The position numbers were made by a program, and so were the translations under genes. A stretch of DNA of 64,000 nt from Bacteriovoracaceae bacterium (GTDB lineage: Bacteria > Bdellovibrionota > Bacteriovoracia > Bacteriovoracales > Bacteriovoracaceae). The notes under the pieces are model-generated. The model ran no database searches and was not told the DNA's origin. It saw only the letters and a program-made list of their open reading frames with translations. Positions 36,322-45,261 of this stretch are shown in pieces; positions within the stretch are counted from its first letter, which is position 1; the number at the start of each line of letters is the position of its first letter. The DNA is taken from NCBI GenBank assembly GCA_023137315.1, contig JAGLPP010000027.1:1-64000 (forward strand). Direction: 5' to 3'.

Positions 36322-37638
36322 ATGATTGCGAAATATTTTGAATTTGAAAAAAATAGAACCAATTTAAAACAGGAAATTTTAGCCGGGATTACTGTATTTC
36401 TGGCAATAATCTATATCGTGGTGGTTAACCCGATAATTTTAGGGCAATCCGGGCTTTCCTTTGATGGAGTCGTTACAGCAACTGTAATGATTACTTTTTT
36501 TTCCAGCATATTAATGGGTATTTTTGCAAAAAATCCCATTGTCGTGGCACCTGGAATGGGACTTAATGCATATTTCACATTCAGCGTCGTAAAGGGAATG
36601 AATGTATCACCTGAAATCGCCCTCGGAACAGTATTCTGGTCCGGCGTTGTTTTTGTTTTACTTTCAGTAACCAATATACGATCAAAAATAGTTGAGGCAA
36701 TTCCGAAACAGCTTCGTTATGCCATCTCATGCGGTATAGGACTTTTTATCGCCGTAATAGGTCTTATTAATGCCGGTTTTATTGTTTCAAATCCATCCAC
36801 AGTCATCGGACAAGGCCATCTTAATTCAACGGCCATTACGTTTATTATCGGATTATTAGCCACCTCCTTTCTGGTAGTCAAAAGAATTCCTGGAAATCTA
36901 ATTTTTGGTATTTTGCTTACAACACTTTTAGCATGGCCAATCGGAAGATGGTGGGGAGTGGAATTACCTGAACTTGTCAGATGGAAAGGACTTGTATCCA
37001 TGCCCGAGTTTAGTCTGTTTTTCAAATTAAAAATTATTGAGAGTTTAAAATTTGCCTACATACCTGTCATCTTTTCATTTCTATTTACAGATATGTTTGA
37101 CAGTCTCTCCACATTTATGGGTGTTGCGGAGGCAGGTAATCTTCTTGACAAGGATGGAAACCCAAGAAATCTGAAGAAATCACTGACTGTTGATGCCATC
37201 TCCACTTTGATATCCGGCCTGTTCGGATCTTCTGCCGGAACAAGTTATATTGAATCCGCCGCAGGAGTTGAGATGGGTGGAAGAACCGGCATGGTTTCGG
37301 TTGTGGCCGGAATTTTATTTCTACCACTTCTTTTCTTTTCCCCGATACTTTCGATGATTCCCCCCCTTGCGACTGCACCCGTACTTGTGTTGGTCGGTGT
37401 TTTTATGATGGGACCAATTACCAAAATTCGATGGAAACAATTTGATGATGCCATTCCATGTTTTCTGGCAATAATTTTGATACCTCTGACTTATTCAATA
37501 ACAAATGGAATTATCTGGGGAATTCTTTCATATACAATTATCAAATCGGCAACTGGAAAATTTTCAAGCATCAATGTTTCTCTTATACTCGTAAGCTTGT
37601 TTTCCCTTCTTGCCCTGTACTTTGCACATTTTTACTAG
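36322..37638 (+). CDS. NCS2-family purine (adenine/guanine/hypoxanthine) permease
   Basis: 438 aa with about 12-14 membrane helices. AzgA/GhxP-like subfamily: opening F-E-F-E-K-N-R-T-N-L-K-Q-E-I-L-A-G, A-P-G-M-G-L-N-A-Y-F-T-F near residue 75, T-D-M-F-D-S-L-S-T-F-M-G near 255 and S-S-A-G-T-S-Y-I-E-S-A-A-G-V near 305. Imports purine bases with H+ (or Na+). GGGGG lies before the ATG. Single gene, convergent with amrS 8 nt away. Confidence 0.9.
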   Translation: MIAKYFEFEKNRTNLKQEILAGITVFLAIIYIVVVNPIILGQSGLSFDGVVTATVMITFFSSILMGIFAKNPIVVAPGMGLNAYFTFSVVKGMNVSPEIALGTVFWSGVVFVLLSVTNIRSKIVEAIPKQLRYAISCGIGLFIAVIGLINAGFIVSNPSTVIGQGHLNSTAITFIIGLLATSFLVVKRIPGNLIFGILLTTLLAWPIGRWWGVELPELVRWKGLVSMPEFSLFFKLKIIESLKFAYIPVIFSFLFTDMFDSLSTFMGVAEAGNLLDKDGNPRNLKKSLTVDAISTLISGLFGSSAGTSYIESAAGVEMGGRTGMVSVVAGILFLPLLFFSPILSMIPPLATAPVLVLVGVFMMGPITKIRWKQFDDAIPCFLAIILIPLTYSITNGIIWGILSYTIIKSATGKFSSINVSLILVSLFSLLALYFAHFY

Positions 37639-37646
37639 GTTGAATG

Positions 37647-38660
37647 TTAAAACCGCCCGTAACATTGAGTTCCGCAAAATTTGCATTTTCCATCTTTTTC
37701 AAGATTGAATTCGAGAAGTTCATACCAGTCTCTTTTAATAATAGGTTTTTTGCAGTTGTGACAATAGGTACTCGCTCCCTCGGGATCATGAACATTACCG
37801 GTAAACACGTAATACAGACCATTTTTTATCGCAATTTCGCGGGAACGTTTCAAAGTGGAAACAGGCGTACGTTCCTTGTTCGTCACCTTCCACGCAGGGT
37901 GAAATGCGGAAAAATGAACAGGAACGGAAGGCCCAAGCGTTTGTGCGATCCATCTGGTCATTTGATCAATTTCTTCAGAAGAATCATTTTCACCGGGAAT
38001 TAATAATGTTGTAATTTCAAGCCAGACATTTGTTTCTTTTTTTATGTACTCCAGGGTTTCCAGAATCGGAGCAAGTTCGGCACTACAAAATTTTGAATAA
38101 AAATCCGGATTGAAACTCTTTAAATCAACGTTGGCAGCGTCAATAAAGGAGAAAAATTCCTTTCTTGGTTCCGGATTAATATAACCCGCAGTAACGGCCA
38201 CAGTTTGAATCCCCTGCAAACGGGCAAGATTGGCAATATCCGCAGCATATTCAAGAAAAATGACCGGATCATTATAAGTGAATGCGATACTTTTACATTT
38301 ATTTAAAACTGCAAGTTTGACCATTTCATCAGGAGAAACTTTTCTTGAAAGTATTTCGGTTTCTCTTGATTTCGAGATATCCCAATTTTGACAGAACTTG
38401 CATCCAAGATTACACCCCGCCGTTCCAAAAGAAAGAACTTTCGAGTTTGGGTAAAAGTGGTTTAGTGGCTTTTTTTCGATTGGGTCGACGGCAATACCGC
38501 TTGTTTTACCGTAAGCATGAAGAACAATTTCATTATTTTGTCTTCCCCTGACGAAACAGAATCCACGCTGACCTTCGTCCAACAGACATCCTCGCGGACA
38601 CAAATCGCACTTGATTTTTCCATTATCACATTCATGCCAATAAACAGTTTTTTTTGCCAT
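37647..38660 (-). CDS. amrS: AmmeMemoRadiSam-system radical SAM enzyme (AmrS type)
   Basis: 337 aa from the ATG of M-A-K-K-T-V-Y-W. N-terminal zinc-like cysteines (C-D-L-C-P-R-G-C), K-P-L-N-H-F-Y-P, then the radical SAM motif G-C-N-L-G-C-K-F-C-Q-N-W-D-I-S near residue 75. A C-terminal C-H-N-C...C-K-F-C ribbon follows, as in this family. The reaction is not established. Partner genes amrA and amrB (Memo) are not in the window. A 29-residue upstream extension is hydrophobic and unrelated; no Shine-Dalgarno supports either start. Confidence 0.87.
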   Translation of the reverse strand: MAKKTVYWHECDNGKIKCDLCPRGCLLDEGQRGFCFVRGRQNNEIVLHAYGKTSGIAVDPIEKKPLNHFYPNSKVLSFGTAGCNLGCKFCQNWDISKSRETEILSRKVSPDEMVKLAVLNKCKSIAFTYNDPVIFLEYAADIANLARLQGIQTVAVTAGYINPEPRKEFFSFIDAANVDLKSFNPDFYSKFCSAELAPILETLEYIKKETNVWLEITTLLIPGENDSSEEIDQMTRWIAQTLGPSVPVHFSAFHPAWKVTNKERTPVSTLKRSREIAIKNGLYYVFTGNVHDPEGASTYCHNCKKPIIKRDWYELLEFNLEKDGKCKFCGTQCYGRF

Positions 38661-38813
38661 ACAAAAGCATAATAACAAAAGCAGAGTTAGTCTGTAATCA
38701 AATGTTAGAATTATTCTGCTTCCTGCGCTTCGTGTCTTTTTTGACAATTACAACTCAAAAATAAGACAATTGTACGAATGTATTTAACGCATAAAACCAA
38801 CCAGGAAGGATTT

Positions 38814-40157
38814 ATGAAAAAAATCAGACTGTTAATTATTGCGATTGCAATTGTTGTATCATCCAGTCTTTTTGCACGGGCAATTGTCAAGGAAGGACAC
38901 TTCATTCATGACGCAAACAAGCAATATCTTAAAATGTTTTACGCAAATCCGGACCTTACTATTGACCTGGTTAGCAGCGATGGTTACGAAGTCTACGGGC
39001 CTGATGGTCTGGGACAATGGCTTGATCAAATAAAGGTCAATTACACAAAGCTGGAACAGGGAAATGAAAAAAATATCAAATCTGGTTATCCTTCTCCGGA
39101 AAAAATAAATGAGGAACTTCAAAGGATCGTAAACAAATATTCACACATTATGAAAATCGTTAAAATTGGCAAGTCGGTCAATGGACGTGATCTTGTTTTT
39201 GTAAAAATCTCAGATAATCCTGAAATTGATGAAGTGGAACCTGAATTTAAATATATCGGAAATATGCACGGTGACGAAATTACCAACCGCGATGTATTGG
39301 TTAAGTTTATTGAATGGTTGGGAGAAAGCTACGCAACAAACACCCAGGTCGGCGAATTGATTGATAACACTGAAATTTGGATAATGCCTTCAATGAATCC
39401 TGATGGCGCAGCAAGAAGGAGAAGGGGTAATGCAAAATGGATTGATCTCAACAGAGACTTCCCGGATTTCACCACCAATGACAACGAAAATACAGTTCAA
39501 GGCAGAGCCATTGAAACCCAGGCCGTGATGAATTTTCAAAAGGAAAGACGTTTTGCACTTTCGGCTAACTTTCATGGTGGTGCCGTTGTTGTGAACTACC
39601 CGTGGGACACGACTTCAGCAAGACCTCCGCTTCACGAATTAATTACTGAAATATCAAGTGAGTACGCAAATCTTGTTGACGAGATGGTGAATTCCAGTCG
39701 GTTTCCAGGAGGCATAGTTAACGGCTACGATTGGTACACAATCAACGGAGGCATGCAGGACTGGAGTTTTTACTGGCATGGAGATCTTCAAACGACAATT
39801 GAAATGCATGGGATCAAATGGCCGTCCTACAGTGCTGTTGAGAAATTTTATGAAGATCACCGTGAATCGCTACTAAAGTATATAAGGAGAGTTCACCATG
39901 GTGCCGGACTTAAACTAAGTGAACCTGTCTCCGGCAATGTTAAAATTTTCAAAATTGATGCCGGACTTAAAAAGAACGAGAAAGAGGATATTGGTAGATT
40001 TTCCTTTAACAAGGGAGAATTTTTTAAAGTTCTTGAGTCTGGAAACTACGAATTTATGATTTCAACAAAAAATCGCGGTAACTATCATGTAGAACTATCC
40101 GTGGAACCAAACAGTATTTTTCCAAACGGTAATTACAAATATATTGAATTAAAATAA
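38814..40157 (+). CDS. secreted zinc carboxypeptidase, M14 (carboxypeptidase D/M type)
   Basis: 447 aa from the ATG preceded by AGGAAGG. Signal peptide residues 1-20 (ending F-A-R-A). Catalytic domain: zinc ligands in N-M-H-G-D-E near residue 147, N-P-D-G-A-A-R-R-R-R-G-N substrate site near 205, second His in S-A-N-F-H-G-G near 255, catalytic Glu in T-T-I-E-M-H-G near 330. A ~75-residue C-terminal domain resembles the transthyretin-like module of regulatory carboxypeptidases. Removes C-terminal residues from peptides in the periplasm or outside. Confidence 0.88.
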   Translation: MKKIRLLIIAIAIVVSSSLFARAIVKEGHFIHDANKQYLKMFYANPDLTIDLVSSDGYEVYGPDGLGQWLDQIKVNYTKLEQGNEKNIKSGYPSPEKINEELQRIVNKYSHIMKIVKIGKSVNGRDLVFVKISDNPEIDEVEPEFKYIGNMHGDEITNRDVLVKFIEWLGESYATNTQVGELIDNTEIWIMPSMNPDGAARRRRGNAKWIDLNRDFPDFTTNDNENTVQGRAIETQAVMNFQKERRFALSANFHGGAVVVNYPWDTTSARPPLHELITEISSEYANLVDEMVNSSRFPGGIVNGYDWYTINGGMQDWSFYWHGDLQTTIEMHGIKWPSYSAVEKFYEDHRESLLKYIRRVHHGAGLKLSEPVSGNVKIFKIDAGLKKNEKEDIGRFSFNKGEFFKVLESGNYEFMISTKNRGNYHVELSVEPNSIFPNGNYKYIELK

Positions 40158-40184
40158 TCGAGCCCGTCTTAAATAATAGAATAA

Positions 40185-40219
40185 AAAAGGCCCCGCAATT
40201 ATTGCGAGGCTTTTTTTAT
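40185..40219. terminator. bidirectional terminator between the M14 gene and flgE
   Basis: A-run, stem GCCCCGCAAT / ATTGCGAGGC with one mismatch, then T-run. It ends both the carboxypeptidase gene and the long minus-strand flagellar operon. Confidence 0.88.
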
Positions 40220-40235
40220 TCATCTATAGCTAATA

Positions 40236-41519
40236 TCAATTTCTCTTAATATTGATTACTTCCTGTAGCATTTGGTCGGCAGTCATTAGTGTTTTCGCAC
40301 TTGCCTGAAAATTCCTCTGGGTCGTAATCAAATCCACAAACTCCTGGGCAAGATCGACATTGGAAAGCTCCAATGACTTGGAAATAACCTCTCCACGTCC
40401 ACTTTCATTTGGCTTGCCAATCACGGCCTGTCCTGAACGTCTGGTTTCTTTAGTGAGGTTTTTACCCATTTTAAACAGACCTTCGTTATTCTCAAACTTG
40501 GCCACGGCAACCTGGCTGACATTTCTTGAAAATCCGTTATTATAAACTGCCGTCAAAATACCATCGTCATTGAAAGACAGTGATGCCAAAGTTGCAGCAC
40601 TCATACCGTCCTGTGTGTGACGTGCAACCGATGACTCAGAACCATACTGGGTTGAAGCATCAATTCCCGTTCCACCCTCCGTAATGGATTTACCAAAGTT
40701 AAAGTTGATCTTCTGGCCTGGAGAAGCTCCCTGGTTGAAGTTAAAAGAATTGTTTCCCTCTGTTTCCTGTTGTAGAACACCCTTGTCGTTAAAGGAAACT
40801 GTACCTGTCGCCATTTCAACAAATTTGCCTTCCTCTCCTCCCTGCGCATCCTTACCGTCAACAAGAGCATGATAGTTCCAGGTATTATCGGCACTTTTAT
40901 TGAAATAAAGCGTTACCAATCTGGCAGAACCAACATTGTCGTAAACGGTTACACCTGTGTTGAAAGAGGAGGTATTATCCGGATCTTCAACATTGAATTC
41001 ATGTATTTTGGCACGCGAATCAATATTCAGGGAAAATTCCACATTCTTGGTGCCCTGTGCAGGAACCGTTGTATTACCCAACCTGATCGACTCCAATCTA
41101 TTTGAGACCTTACCATCCTCATTCGCCTTATAGCCCAAAATTTTGTAGCCATCACCGTTAATCAGATATCCTTCCTTGTCAAAATGGAAAGAACCATCTC
41201 TTGTGTAACCACGGCCAAAAGGAGCATCCAGAGCAAACCAACCATCACCATTAAGGGCAAGATCTGTTGCATTCTCAGTTCTGGTAATACTACCTTGCGT
41301 GAATACAGGTTTTATATGGCCCAATTTTGTACCATGACCAAACTGGTCACCTCCATCCACACCTTTAAGAGAAGTCGAAAGAACGTCCTGAAATTCGGCC
41401 CGTGAACGTTTAAAACCCGTCGTTCCGGCATTGGAAATATTGTCACCAATGACTGTCAGACCGTTTCCTGTTGCAGCGAGACCAGACACACCGATTTGGA
41501 ATGATTGAAGAATACCCAT
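40236..41519 (-). CDS. flgE: flagellar hook protein FlgE
   Basis: 427 aa. N-terminal F-Q-I-G-V-S-G-L-A-A-T-G and N-I-S-N-A-G-T-T-G-F-K-R-S, and C-terminal E-L-S-N-V-D-L-A-Q-E-F-V-D-L-I-T-T-Q-R-N-F-type coiled-coil sequence, both typical of axial proteins; the central variable domain is hook-sized. Forms the universal joint. AGGAGG precedes the ATG. Last gene of the operon; a 96-nt spacer before it is the largest in the distal half. Confidence 0.95.
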   Translation of the reverse strand: MGILQSFQIGVSGLAATGNGLTVIGDNISNAGTTGFKRSRAEFQDVLSTSLKGVDGGDQFGHGTKLGHIKPVFTQGSITRTENATDLALNGDGWFALDAPFGRGYTRDGSFHFDKEGYLINGDGYKILGYKANEDGKVSNRLESIRLGNTTVPAQGTKNVEFSLNIDSRAKIHEFNVEDPDNTSSFNTGVTVYDNVGSARLVTLYFNKSADNTWNYHALVDGKDAQGGEEGKFVEMATGTVSFNDKGVLQQETEGNNSFNFNQGASPGQKINFNFGKSITEGGTGIDASTQYGSESSVARHTQDGMSAATLASLSFNDDGILTAVYNNGFSRNVSQVAVAKFENNEGLFKMGKNLTKETRRSGQAVIGKPNESGRGEVISKSLELSNVDLAQEFVDLITTQRNFQASAKTLMTADQMLQEVINIKRN

Positions 41520-41615
41520 TAGTCCCTCCTAGACAATTTATTCGAGTCGGGTTTTCAAACAACTACAGGTTTGAATAGGGCCTCCAGAAAGGACCGGCCT
41601 TTTCCCAACTTCTAA

Positions 41616-42041
41616 TTAATCAACAAACAGTGTTGAATCTATTTTCGTAAAAACATTTTCCGCCATCTTTCCCCTTTCAATGGCCGTTACAATTTTATTA
41701 CTACCAACATCAACAATGTAGGCAGCCTTGTCAGTCACTACCAGCGAATCACGTCCACCTTTGCTTTTCAATTTGCCAATAGCGTCTTTCAATTTATGAT
41801 ATTCCGAAGCATCCATTTCAAGATTTCTTTCACGCATTCTTTTTGCAGCATGTGTTGAAAGACTGATGCCTTCTTGTTTTTGATGAACACCAATATCTTC
41901 GCCAAGTTGCTTTTTTAGAAGATCATTAAATTCACCAGGGGAAACATTCTTATCCAGCCGATTTCTAAGATCAACATTCTTGTGTCCCTTCAGCTTTGAA
42001 ACATTCGGAACAAGATAGTTGTTAACTTTTCCCTCAGCCAT
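41616..42041 (-). CDS. flagellar operon protein (TIGR02530-like)
   Basis: 141 aa. Core I-S-L-S-T-H-A-A-K-R-M-R-E-R-N (residues ~58-72) and D-K-A-A-Y-I-V-D-V...V-T-A-I-E-R (residues ~102-124) match the small conserved protein that sits between flgD and flgE in many flagellar operons. Role not settled; probably assists hook assembly. Flanked exactly as expected. Confidence 0.8.
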   Translation of the reverse strand: MAEGKVNNYLVPNVSKLKGHKNVDLRNRLDKNVSPGEFNDLLKKQLGEDIGVHQKQEGISLSTHAAKRMRERNLEMDASEYHKLKDAIGKLKSKGGRDSLVVTDKAAYIVDVGSNKIVTAIERGKMAENVFTKIDSTLFVD

Positions 42042-42049
42042 TTTTTTCC

Positions 42050-42904
42050 CTATTGATTTTTCCCCATACTATTGTATGCCTGCACTGCTTCTTGCTGATT
42101 CATCTTCTTGGCTAAAGCATTTGCATTCTGTTTATTATTTTGCTCCAAAACCTTGAAAGATTCAACATCGCGCAAAAATATCCTCTTCTTACCATCTATC
42201 TCAAGTATTGTTTCGCCATCACGGAAATTTACGGATGTCACCTTTCCCACAACTTTTGTTTCACCTGAAAATTTTGCCAGTGTTTTATCCCATCCAAGAA
42301 TCTCAACTGTATATATATCATTGGCGGTTTTATATCCGTTATTAGCCTTACCATCCCAAATCATGGTGTGATCACCCTTGGGAACATTTTCATGCTGCAA
42401 TTGCCTTACAATCTGCCCTTTACTGTCAAAGATTCTAACCATACAGTTTGAAGCATCTTTTGGAAGGTAGAAAGGTATCTCTACATCATTACCTTTATAA
42501 TTAACAGTAGTTCCATTGGTAACAGCAAGTTTCCCTAGAACATTTGCTGCGTTAATTTTTATTTCATCCGGTTTGCCATCAACCATCTGCTCCAGTTTTT
42601 TATTCATATTCGTCATCTGTTCAAGAGCTGAGAACTGGGCAAGCTCTGCGGCAAATTGCTTCTGATCCATTGGACTTGACGGATCTTGCAATGAAAGTTG
42701 GTGCGTCATGATTTTAAAAAAATCATTCTTCCCTAATTTATTATGTTTCTTTCCATCAACAAATCGTCCGCCTGCTGTGTCGGAATTTCCAGCAAGCCTG
42801 TTCAATTCATTCGCCTTGCTATTAGAAGTTACATCAATCTTGTTTTTGATCGAAATTTGGGAAAATTTCTTATTCAGTTCGTTAGGTTTTCCTAAACTTG
42901 GCAT
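42050..42904 (-). CDS. flgD: flagellar hook assembly (capping) protein FlgD
   Basis: 284 aa. N-terminal L-G-K-N-D-F-F-K-I-M-T-H-Q-L-S-L-Q-D-P and A-E-L-A-Q-F-S-A-L-E-Q-M are hallmark FlgD sequences; the middle has the Ig-like D-G-K-A-N-N-G fold. An extra C-terminal tail beyond ~residue 250 is Asn/Gln-rich. ATG overlaps the fliK stop by 1 nt. Confidence 0.93.
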   Translation of the reverse strand: MPSLGKPNELNKKFSQISIKNKIDVTSNSKANELNRLAGNSDTAGGRFVDGKKHNKLGKNDFFKIMTHQLSLQDPSSPMDQKQFAAELAQFSALEQMTNMNKKLEQMVDGKPDEIKINAANVLGKLAVTNGTTVNYKGNDVEIPFYLPKDASNCMVRIFDSKGQIVRQLQHENVPKGDHTMIWDGKANNGYKTANDIYTVEILGWDKTLAKFSGETKVVGKVTSVNFRDGETILEIDGKKRIFLRDVESFKVLEQNNKQNANALAKKMNQQEAVQAYNSMGKNQ

Positions 42905-44211
42905 TAAGCTTGATACCTCTCTTTAAACATTTCCCAGAGCATCTTTCTTCTACGGGAATCATCATTCCCCTGATGATCATCACTTCCATAAAAATTCTGC
43001 GAAGATCTGCTGGATGATGAATATTCCTTCGATGAAGAATTGTTATCCTGATTCATATTAAAAAATTCATTTGATGTTGTAATCTTAAAATCCCCTACTC
43101 TTAATCCTGAATTCTGCAGGGTTTTGATTAAATTATGTTCATTTTTGACAAAGAAATCATGCCCTTTATCAGTAATGGTTCGAATTTCAATATTCAGATT
43201 ATCCATATTCCTTAGTTTGCTGATATTCAATTCGAATTGTCCAAGTTCCCTGTGCTTGACAACAAGATCCAGGGAGTCCTTGTTCTTAATTGAATTTTCA
43301 GAAATATAACTTGAAATCTGCTCAATAATCTTCTCGGTATTAACAGTGTTTAGATTTTCAAGGTTAAGAACCTGTTGTGAAGCATCACTTTTTTGCACGA
43401 CAACTGGTCCGTTTTCAAGATGCCCGCCTCTTACCAAAAAAGGCATCTCATCTGTTTTAAAATTCTCATTACTTTGAATCGGTCTGGTTTCAAAAAGATT
43501 TTTTTCCAAAGACTGCTGTTTTTTAGATTCGTCCTTGTTGAAATTTATTCTGATCAGATTATCTGCAGGCTTATTATCGGAATAATTTTTTGCTATAGAC
43601 ACTTTTCCATTTCCTAAAAAGAATGGTTTTCTCTTATTTGAAAAAACAGGTGGATTCTTTTCGATATTTTTTCTAACAGGATTAAAACCTGCATTCTTAG
43701 CAGTCTCTTCCTGTATTCTATTAAAAGAATGACTAACCTGATTTCCCTTGGGAAGAACCTGATTCTTTTTCTTCCACATCATCTCGTGAACAACCTCGTT
43801 ATTATCGACTTTTTGATGCTCATTGGTTGCGACAATTTTCTGTGGTGATTTTTTTGAAGACAGTAATTGTAAAATGTCATGGCCATTGGATTTTTTTACT
43901 TCCGGATTTTTGTGGCCATCTTTTCCATCGTGGACTTGTTCTAAAATTTGTACCAACCCGTCGTTATGACCTTTTACCTGTTCCGCAGTTAATTCCGTAA
44001 TTGGCTTTTCTGCTGATTTCGGGGTGGTTTGCCCAAGAAGTCCATTTTCAGCAAGAATCTTTTGCGCCTTGATCATTTCCTGCGATTTTCCAGATGAAGC
44101 ACTCTGCGACTGAAGCATTTCCAGAAATACATCCGTTCCGACCTGCCCGGCGTGCGGAGCCACCTCTTGTGGCATCTGATCAATGTTGATTTTTAACGGC
44201 GCAATATGCAT
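42904..44211 (-). CDS. fliK: flagellar hook-length control protein FliK-like
   Basis: 435 aa, mostly low-complexity and charged as FliK ruler regions are. The C-terminal Flg_hook domain (~residues 290-375) reads L-D-L-V-V-K-H-R-E-L-G-Q-F-E-L-N, then a helix and L-R-V-G-D-F-K-I-T, the substrate-specificity switch. Called on this domain and on position upstream of flgD. Confidence 0.85.
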   Translation of the reverse strand: MHIAPLKINIDQMPQEVAPHAGQVGTDVFLEMLQSQSASSGKSQEMIKAQKILAENGLLGQTTPKSAEKPITELTAEQVKGHNDGLVQILEQVHDGKDGHKNPEVKKSNGHDILQLLSSKKSPQKIVATNEHQKVDNNEVVHEMMWKKKNQVLPKGNQVSHSFNRIQEETAKNAGFNPVRKNIEKNPPVFSNKRKPFFLGNGKVSIAKNYSDNKPADNLIRINFNKDESKKQQSLEKNLFETRPIQSNENFKTDEMPFLVRGGHLENGPVVVQKSDASQQVLNLENLNTVNTEKIIEQISSYISENSIKNKDSLDLVVKHRELGQFELNISKLRNMDNLNIEIRTITDKGHDFFVKNEHNLIKTLQNSGLRVGDFKITTSNEFFNMNQDNNSSSKEYSSSSRSSQNFYGSDDHQGNDDSRRRKMLWEMFKERYQA

Positions 44212-44245
44212 AAATTTATTCTACCTGTTTTAACCTAACGTGTTA

Positions 44246-44818
44246 TCATCTTTTCATAGTTAAGTACTGTTTTTGAAGCCGGGCAGAAATTTCCTTATCC
44301 ATCAAATTAAATATTTTCGCAACCTTGGTTGCCGGTAACTCAGAAAGAATTTTCACGGAAATGCCTGGATCCTGAACTGAAAGCACATCCGCTGCATTCT
44401 GTGGCCTCATATTGGAAACAGTATCAACCATATGCTCAACTCTTTTACTCTCCTTTTTATGTATTTCATCCATGCAAACAAGAAGCTTTTCCTGCTTTTG
44501 ACGAAATTCCTTCACTTTTTTCTCAAAATTTTTCATACTAAGCTTGAGTTGTTCATCCTCTTTCTCAGTCTTTATTTTTTTAAGATCCAACTCCTGTTGC
44601 TTTTGAACAAGCTCTTTTGAAAACTCAACAACCTTGCCATGGCCCAACCTTTTCAACCTCTTTTCCAATTCCTTCGTAACCGCTTTCTCAAATTCCTCAT
44701 TGGTATATTCACGTTTCGGCAGTGTTTTAGCAGTCTTCGTATTTTCTTCTGCTTTTTCCGAATACAGTGGAAGAGATATAATCATGAGCACCATTATCAC
44801 TAATACTCTCATCGTCAT
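44246..44818 (-). CDS. MotE-like flagellar periplasmic protein
   Basis: 190 aa. Signal or anchor at the N-terminus, a long coiled coil (~residues 40-125, E/K-rich), and a C-terminal MgtE-N-like domain (L-S-V-Q-D-P-G-I-S-V-K-I-L-S-E-L-P, residues ~143-160). Such proteins (MotE/FliG-like fold) act with the stator or FliL. Overlaps fliJ by 4 nt, so it belongs to the operon. Confidence 0.75.
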   Translation of the reverse strand: MTMRVLVIMVLMIISLPLYSEKAEENTKTAKTLPKREYTNEEFEKAVTKELEKRLKRLGHGKVVEFSKELVQKQQELDLKKIKTEKEDEQLKLSMKNFEKKVKEFRQKQEKLLVCMDEIHKKESKRVEHMVDTVSNMRPQNAADVLSVQDPGISVKILSELPATKVAKIFNLMDKEISARLQKQYLTMKR

Positions 44819-45261
44819 TCTCCCCGGTTTTCCTTTCTCATTCTAAGTATATCCTCAATATCATTTTGCATTGTTTTGTTATAATATTTTTTATATTCAG
44901 CGTAGTTTCTCTTCCTGATACTATCAATTACCTTCACTTCCCCCATGGCCTGACTCAATTCCACTGTTTTTTCTTCATACTCCACTCTCAACTGCTTCAG
45001 CTTCTCCTTATTCTCGCGAATTGTCTCCCTCTTGCCATTGATATAATACTGAAAGAAATGAAGTATCGACCCTCCCACCATTTCCGACACCAGTTTATTT
45101 TGATTCTCAAAAGCTTCACCAATATCCTTATCAAGCCTCGCATTATCCCCTTTCAGATTATTCATCCTGCTCACTATTTCACCAAGCTCAATTTTTATCT
45201 TATCCTCCTTAAAGGCTCGAAACCTTTGAAGGCCCTGAAGCTTAAAATTAAATTTCTTCAT
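44815..45261 (-). CDS. fliJ: flagellar export protein FliJ
   Basis: 148 aa, almost wholly coiled coil, opening F-K-L-Q-G-L-Q-R-F-R-A-F-K-E-D. It is the usual length and position for FliJ, the stalk of the FliI ATPase ring. Overlaps fliI by 14 nt and motE by 4 nt. Confidence 0.82.
   Translation of the reverse strand: MKKFNFKLQGLQRFRAFKEDKIKIELGEIVSRMNNLKGDNARLDKDIGEAFENQNKLVSEMVGGSILHFFQYYINGKRETIRENKEKLKQLRVEYEEKTVELSQAMGEVKVIDSIRKRNYAEYKKYYNKTMQNDIEDILRMRKENRGE

Noticed and set aside
41520-41615. GC-rich partial inverted repeat (GGCC...GGCC) before flgE
   Set aside because: Imperfect stem with no T-run; cannot be supported as a terminator or attenuator.
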